64,000 bases of DNA from QZLE01 sp033852135 (lineage in GTDB: Bacteria; Pseudomonadota; Gammaproteobacteria; QZLD01), in assembly GCA_033852135.1 (NCBI GenBank), contig JAWSVB010000013.1, positions 62,001 to 126,000 of the forward strand, read 5' to 3'. The notes beneath the pieces are model-generated. The model searched no databases. It was not told the origin of the DNA and was given only the letters and a program-made list of their open reading frames with translations. Made by a program: the position numbers and the translations under genes. Within the stretch, counting starts at the first letter, position 1; the number at the start of each line of letters is the position of its first letter. Positions 60,456 through 64,000 of this stretch are shown here, piece after piece.

Positions 60456-60656
60456 TTAGTTAATACCCTCTATAAGATCGATATCATGCTTCAATAGATC
60501 ATTTACCATTTTATTTAACTCTACTCCTTTTGCTTTGGCTTTTGCGGAAAAGTAGTCAAGTACGTCAGCATCGAGGTAAACAGGTAAGTTCATTTTTGTA
60601 TCAGGACAAAAGAATTTACCCCGTTCACCTTTTGAAAAATTATATTCTTCCTTCAT
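60456..60656 (-). CDS. brnA: BrnA-family antitoxin
   Basis: The 66-residue product reads MKEEYNFSKGERGKFF, then LPVYLDADVLDYFSAKAKAK, the ribbon-helix-helix-like core of BrnA antitoxins. I start it at the ATG 60656, 4 bases after the toxin stop; ATGs at 60674 and 60689 lie inside the toxin gene. BrnA neutralises BrnT and represses the operon. Confidence 0.85.
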   Translation of the reverse strand: MKEEYNFSKGERGKFFCPDTKMNLPVYLDADVLDYFSAKAKAKGVELNKMVNDLLKHDIDLIEGIN

Positions 60657-60660
60657 ATTC

Positions 60661-60957
60661 TTACCCGTGTTCATATTGCTTGATTTCATTTTTAGTAGCT
60701 GGTCTAGCAGAAATTATTCTAACGGTAATAGTATCGCAATTTTCACCTTTGAAAGTATGCACTACTATTACATAACGTTTACCGTTTACAATCCCAAGTG
60801 TTATCCATCGATCTTCACTCTCATCAGAGTTGTCTTCATCGTAAATTGTTAAGGCCATTGGATCTTTGAATACTTCGGCAGCTTGTTCAAATGTTATACC
60901 ATGCTTAGTAGCGTTACTGTGAGCTTTTACCGGATTCCATTCAAAATTATATTGCAT
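60661..60957 (-). CDS. brnT: BrnT-family ribonuclease toxin
   Basis: The 98-residue product has the BrnT pattern: FEWNPVKAHSNATKHGITFE, DRWITLGIVNGKRYVIVVHT, and the C-terminal RIISARPATKNEIKQYEHG. BrnT folds like RelE-type ribonucleases. Toxin first, antitoxin second is the normal BrnT/BrnA order. The pair sits between the merR terminator and prfB on the opposite strand, a typical acquired cassette position. Confidence 0.9.
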   Translation of the reverse strand: MQYNFEWNPVKAHSNATKHGITFEQAAEVFKDPMALTIYDEDNSDESEDRWITLGIVNGKRYVIVVHTFKGENCDTITVRIISARPATKNEIKQYEHG

Positions 60958-61186
60958 TCAGCTTGCCTTGGTGTTTTTAGCTATATCTCAGTCGTTTAAG
61001 TAAATTATCATGTTTTTTAGTGTTATGAAACTTCAACAATGTTCCATTTTGGGAAGTTACAATTTATAACTCAAATGTATAGTATGATGTTTTTTAGTTA
61101 TTTACCTCATCCGATAACTACTTTTGCTCAAATTCTTCACTTATAGTAGAATGTCGCTCCCGTATGTAACTACGATCCTTTGAAGA

Positions 61187-62285
61187 ATGCTCGAAATAAA
61201 TCCGATTACAAACAAAATCGCTGACCTTCAGCAGAGATCTCAATCTCTGAGGGGGTATCTTTGACTTTGATGAAAAGAAAGAACGTTTAGAAGAGGTCAC
61301 CGCTGAATTAGAAGACCCTGCTATTTGGAATAATCCAAATAAAGCGCAGGAGCTTGGTCGTGAACGTTCAAGACTTGAAACTATAGTCGTTAATCTGGAG
61401 GAGCTATTTGGTGCTCTTGCTGATGCATCTGAGCTGATTGAGATGGCGGTGGAAGAGGGTGATGAGGATACGGTTGCATCTATAGCTGATGATCTTGAAG
61501 GGTATGAAAAAACAGTTGAGACATTAGAGTTTCAACGTATGTTCTCTGGCGAGATGGATCCAAATAATGCCTACCTTGATATTCAATCAGGTTCTGGTGG
61601 TACCGAGGCGCAAGATTGGGCGGAGATGATCCTGCGCATGTATCTGCGCTGGGGTGAGCGTCGTGGTTTTAAAACTGAATTAATTGAAGCATCTCCAGGT
61701 GATGTGGCAGGAATCAAAAGTGCCACAATAAGTTTTACTGGTGATTACGCCTATGGTTGGCTGCGTACTGAGACAGGTGTGCATCGCTTGGTTAGAAAAT
61801 CGCCATTTGATTCTAGTAATCGCAGGCATACCTCATTTGCTGCTGTATTTGTTTCTCCCGAAGTTGATGACAATATCGAGATCGATATAGATCCTTCTGA
61901 TTTGCGTATCGATGTTTATCGCGCAAGTGGTGCAGGTGGTCAGCACGTTAACAGAACAGAGTCTGCGGTGAGAATAACGCATAACCCAACAAATATTGTT
62001 GTGCAGTGTCAAAATGACCGCTCACAGCATAAGAACAAAGCCACAGCGATGAAACAGCTAAAAGCTAAGCTGTTTGAATATGAATTGAGCCAGCGTAATG
62101 CTGACAAGCAAACTCTTGAGGACTCAAAGTCAGATATTGGCTGGGGTAGTCAGATTAGATCTTATGTATTAGATCAATCAAGAATTAAGGATTTAAGAAC
62201 CGGTGTAGAGAAAGGCAACACGCAGGCGGTTTTAGATGGCGATTTGGATGTGTTTATCGAAGCTAGCCTTAAAAGTGGTTTATAA
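61187..62285 (+). CDS. prfB: Peptide chain release factor 2, programmed +1 frameshift
   Basis: Translation starts at ATG 61187 (MLEINPITNKIADLQQRSQS) and reaches LRGYL then an in-frame TGA at 61262. A +1 shift at CTTTGAC continues as DFDEKKERLEEVTAELEDPA to the stop at 62285, giving 365 residues, the normal RF2 length. RF2 motifs SPF (in RKSPFDSSNRRHTSF) and GGQHVNRTES are present. RF2 reads UGA and UAA. Shifting at the UGA lets RF2 regulate its own level. lysS follows as in many relatives, after a REP-like element. Confidence 0.97.
61250..61265 (+). promoter_or_regulatory. prfB programmed frameshift site
   Basis: AGGGGGTATCTTTGAC: a Shine-Dalgarno-like AGGGGG three bases before CTT, the stop TGA and the following C. 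This is the conserved RF2 autoregulatory signal. Confidence 0.97.
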
Positions 62286-62333
62286 GCTGTGTTCATGACG
62301 CTATAAGCTTTGGTGTGCTTACGAAGCACCATG

Positions 62334-62361
62334 CGTCATACCGGCGAAGGCCGGTATCCAG
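62334..62361. repeat. Dispersed REP-like palindrome, copy 3
   Basis: Core ATACCGGCGAAGGCCGGTAT as in copies 1 and 2, but the right flank differs after CCAG. It lies between prfB and lysS and could shape their shared transcript. Confidence 0.75.
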
Positions 62362-62456
62362 CAAACGAAGTTTGCCGTGCAAGGCGCGCTTGAAAGGATT
62401 AATTAAATGGATTACCCGAACAAGTTGGGTAATGACATAAACAAGAGAGAAATGGT

Positions 62457-63956
62457 ATGACCGAACAACATGAAGATGATAACAAACTGATTGCAATGAG
62501 AAGAAGTAAACTTGCTGAGATCAGAGAGAGTGAAGAAGTAGCATTCCCTAATGATTTCGTGAGAAAGGATTTTGCAGATAAGATCCATAGTCAGTTTGAT
62601 GAAAAAGAGAAGGAATTCTTCGAGGGTGAAACTGTCGAAGTTAGCGTTGCTGGACGTATGATGCTTAAGCGCGTTATGGGTAAGGCTAGTTTTGCTACCA
62701 TCAAGGATATGTCTGGTAAGGTTCAGCTCTTTTTGCAAAAAGCTGCTATTGGTGAAGATGTTTATGCTGCTTTTAAAACCTGGGATATCGGTGACATCAT
62801 CGGTGCCGAAGGTACTTTGTTTAAAACGAAGACTGGTGAGCTTTCAATTCGTGTAAGCAAAATTAAGCTTCTTACTAAATCACTGCGCCCACTTCCTGAA
62901 AAGTTCCAAGGTCTTCAAGACCAAGAGGTCAGATATCGTCAAAGATATGTTGATCTAATTATGAATGATGAGGTGCGCAAGACATTCCAGATTAGAACTC
63001 AGGTTGTTCAAGGTATCCGTGATTTCTTCAATACCAGAGGCTTTATGGAAGTTGAAACTCCAATGTTACAGGTGATTCCAGGTGGTGCAGCGGCGCGTCC
63101 GTTTATTACCCATCATAATGCCTTGGACATGGATATGTATATGAGAATTGCCCCAGAACTTTATCTGAAAAGATTAGTTGTTGGTGGTATTGAGCAGGTT
63201 TACGAAATCAATCGTAACTTCAGAAACGAAGGGCTTTCAACACGCCACAACCCAGAGTTCACAATGCTTGAGTTTTACCAGGCATACGCAACTTATGAAG
63301 ATCTTATGGATCTATCTGAAGAGCTGATTCGTGGTTTGGCAGAGAAAGTTGTTGGATCAACTGATGTTACTTATCAAGGTGAGGTTTATAACTTCGGCAA
63401 ACCGTTTGATCGCATGACTGTTAAAGAGTCGATTTTGAAGTATAACCCAGAGATTAAGCCAGAACAGTTAGAAGATCTTGATACAGCACGTAAGATTGCT
63501 GAAGGTTTAGAAATTCGCTTAGAAGATAGTTATGGTTTAGGTAAGGTGCAAATTGAGATCTTTGAGAAGACTGTTGAGCACGTGCTAAAAGATCCAACTT
63601 TCATCACTGCATATCCAACAGAGGTTTCACCACTAGCAAGAAGAAATGATGCAGACCCATTTGTAACTGATCGTTTTGAATTCTTCTTAGGTGGTCGTGA
63701 GATTGCAAATGGATTCTCTGAGCTTAATGATGCAGAAGATCAAGCAGAGAGATTCCAACAGCAGGTTGAAGCGAAAGATAGCGGAGATCATGAGGCGATG
63801 CATTTTGACGCTGATTATATTCGCGCTCTTGAGTATGGACTTCCTCCAACTGCAGGTGAGGGTATTGGAATTGATCGTCTAGTGATGTTCTTCACAGACT
63901 CACCATCTATTCGTGACGTATTGTTGTTCCCACATATGCGTCCAGAAGTAGAATAA
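62457..63956 (+). CDS. lysS: Lysyl-tRNA synthetase, class II
   Basis: The 499-residue enzyme has an OB-fold anticodon domain (about 60-165), motif 1 region RDFFNTRGFMEVETPMLQ, motif 2 FRNEGLSTRHNPEFTMLEFY and motif 3 GEGIGIDRLVMFFTDSPSIR. AGAGAG precedes the ATG. It follows prfB by 171 bases. The window ends 44 bases after its stop. Confidence 0.98.
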   Translation: MTEQHEDDNKLIAMRRSKLAEIRESEEVAFPNDFVRKDFADKIHSQFDEKEKEFFEGETVEVSVAGRMMLKRVMGKASFATIKDMSGKVQLFLQKAAIGEDVYAAFKTWDIGDIIGAEGTLFKTKTGELSIRVSKIKLLTKSLRPLPEKFQGLQDQEVRYRQRYVDLIMNDEVRKTFQIRTQVVQGIRDFFNTRGFMEVETPMLQVIPGGAAARPFITHHNALDMDMYMRIAPELYLKRLVVGGIEQVYEINRNFRNEGLSTRHNPEFTMLEFYQAYATYEDLMDLSEELIRGLAEKVVGSTDVTYQGEVYNFGKPFDRMTVKESILKYNPEIKPEQLEDLDTARKIAEGLEIRLEDSYGLGKVQIEIFEKTVEHVLKDPTFITAYPTEVSPLARRNDADPFVTDRFEFFLGGREIANGFSELNDAEDQAERFQQQVEAKDSGDHEAMHFDADYIRALEYGLPPTAGEGIGIDRLVMFFTDSPSIRDVLLFPHMRPEVE

Positions 63957-64000
63957 TTTTCGTTAAAGGCTGGTTTAGATAAGTCTTAGTTAGATAGTTT

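Overview
The window is AT-rich chromosomal DNA of a gammaproteobacterium. Lineage evidence: the block tRNA-Val(GAC)-thrS-infC-rpmI-rplT-pheS-pheT-ihfA-merR, prfB (with its programmed +1 frameshift) followed by lysS, the presence of hrpB, slyX and tadA, an IF3 gene with a non-AUG start, and many Sec/lipoprotein signals of a two-membrane cell. I cannot name the genus. There is no rRNA, CRISPR array, integrase or complete prophage.

Left third, about 1-25 kb, is accessory DNA. It holds an isolated tail-sheath gene of the contractile-injection type, a sensor kinase with a periplasmic binding-protein-like sensor, an HtrA-like protease without PDZ, and several lipoproteins. At 9-15.7 kb lies a rearranged island: two ~160-bp near-identical direct repeats, remnants of a small gene present in three copies, a gene broken by two frame changes, two paralogous lipoproteins ending in an ExbD/TolR-like domain, a gene pair with the layout of a membrane toxin and its immunity protein, and a hairpin-rich 200-bp stretch beside a 76-bp palindromic element. 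Then come a bacterial arrestin-like membrane protein, the helicase HrpB, a signal-less M15 peptidase with a lipoprotein partner, a zinc-ribbon/TM2/pilin-like fusion, a Qnr-like pentapeptide repeat protein, a GlyGly-CTERM-like protein, a TonB-like protein and a Phd/VapC toxin-antitoxin pair.

Middle third, about 25-46 kb, is mixed metabolism and signalling: an HMGL-like aldolase with a KDPG aldolase, a short 2[4Fe-4S] ferredoxin, a response regulator/small protein/GspE-like ATPase operon, the NAD salvage pair pncA-pncB, an L,D-transpeptidase-like protein, a K+ channel with an NAD-binding domain, a 1306-residue hybrid kinase with three tandem binding-protein sensors, xseA, a branched-chain-type ABC substrate-binding protein, guaB, a DUF805 protein and an acyl-CoA synthetase.

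Right third, about 46-64 kb, is housekeeping: PilZ protein, guaA, tadA, slyX, tRNA-Asn, an aspartate aminotransferase-type enzyme, uvrB, tRNA-Val, the thrS-to-merR block, a BrnT/BrnA toxin-antitoxin pair, prfB and lysS. Short dispersed palindromes (REP-like) occur between genes throughout, and good intrinsic terminators follow several operons.

All calls come from reading the sequence and recalled family signatures; no database search was run.
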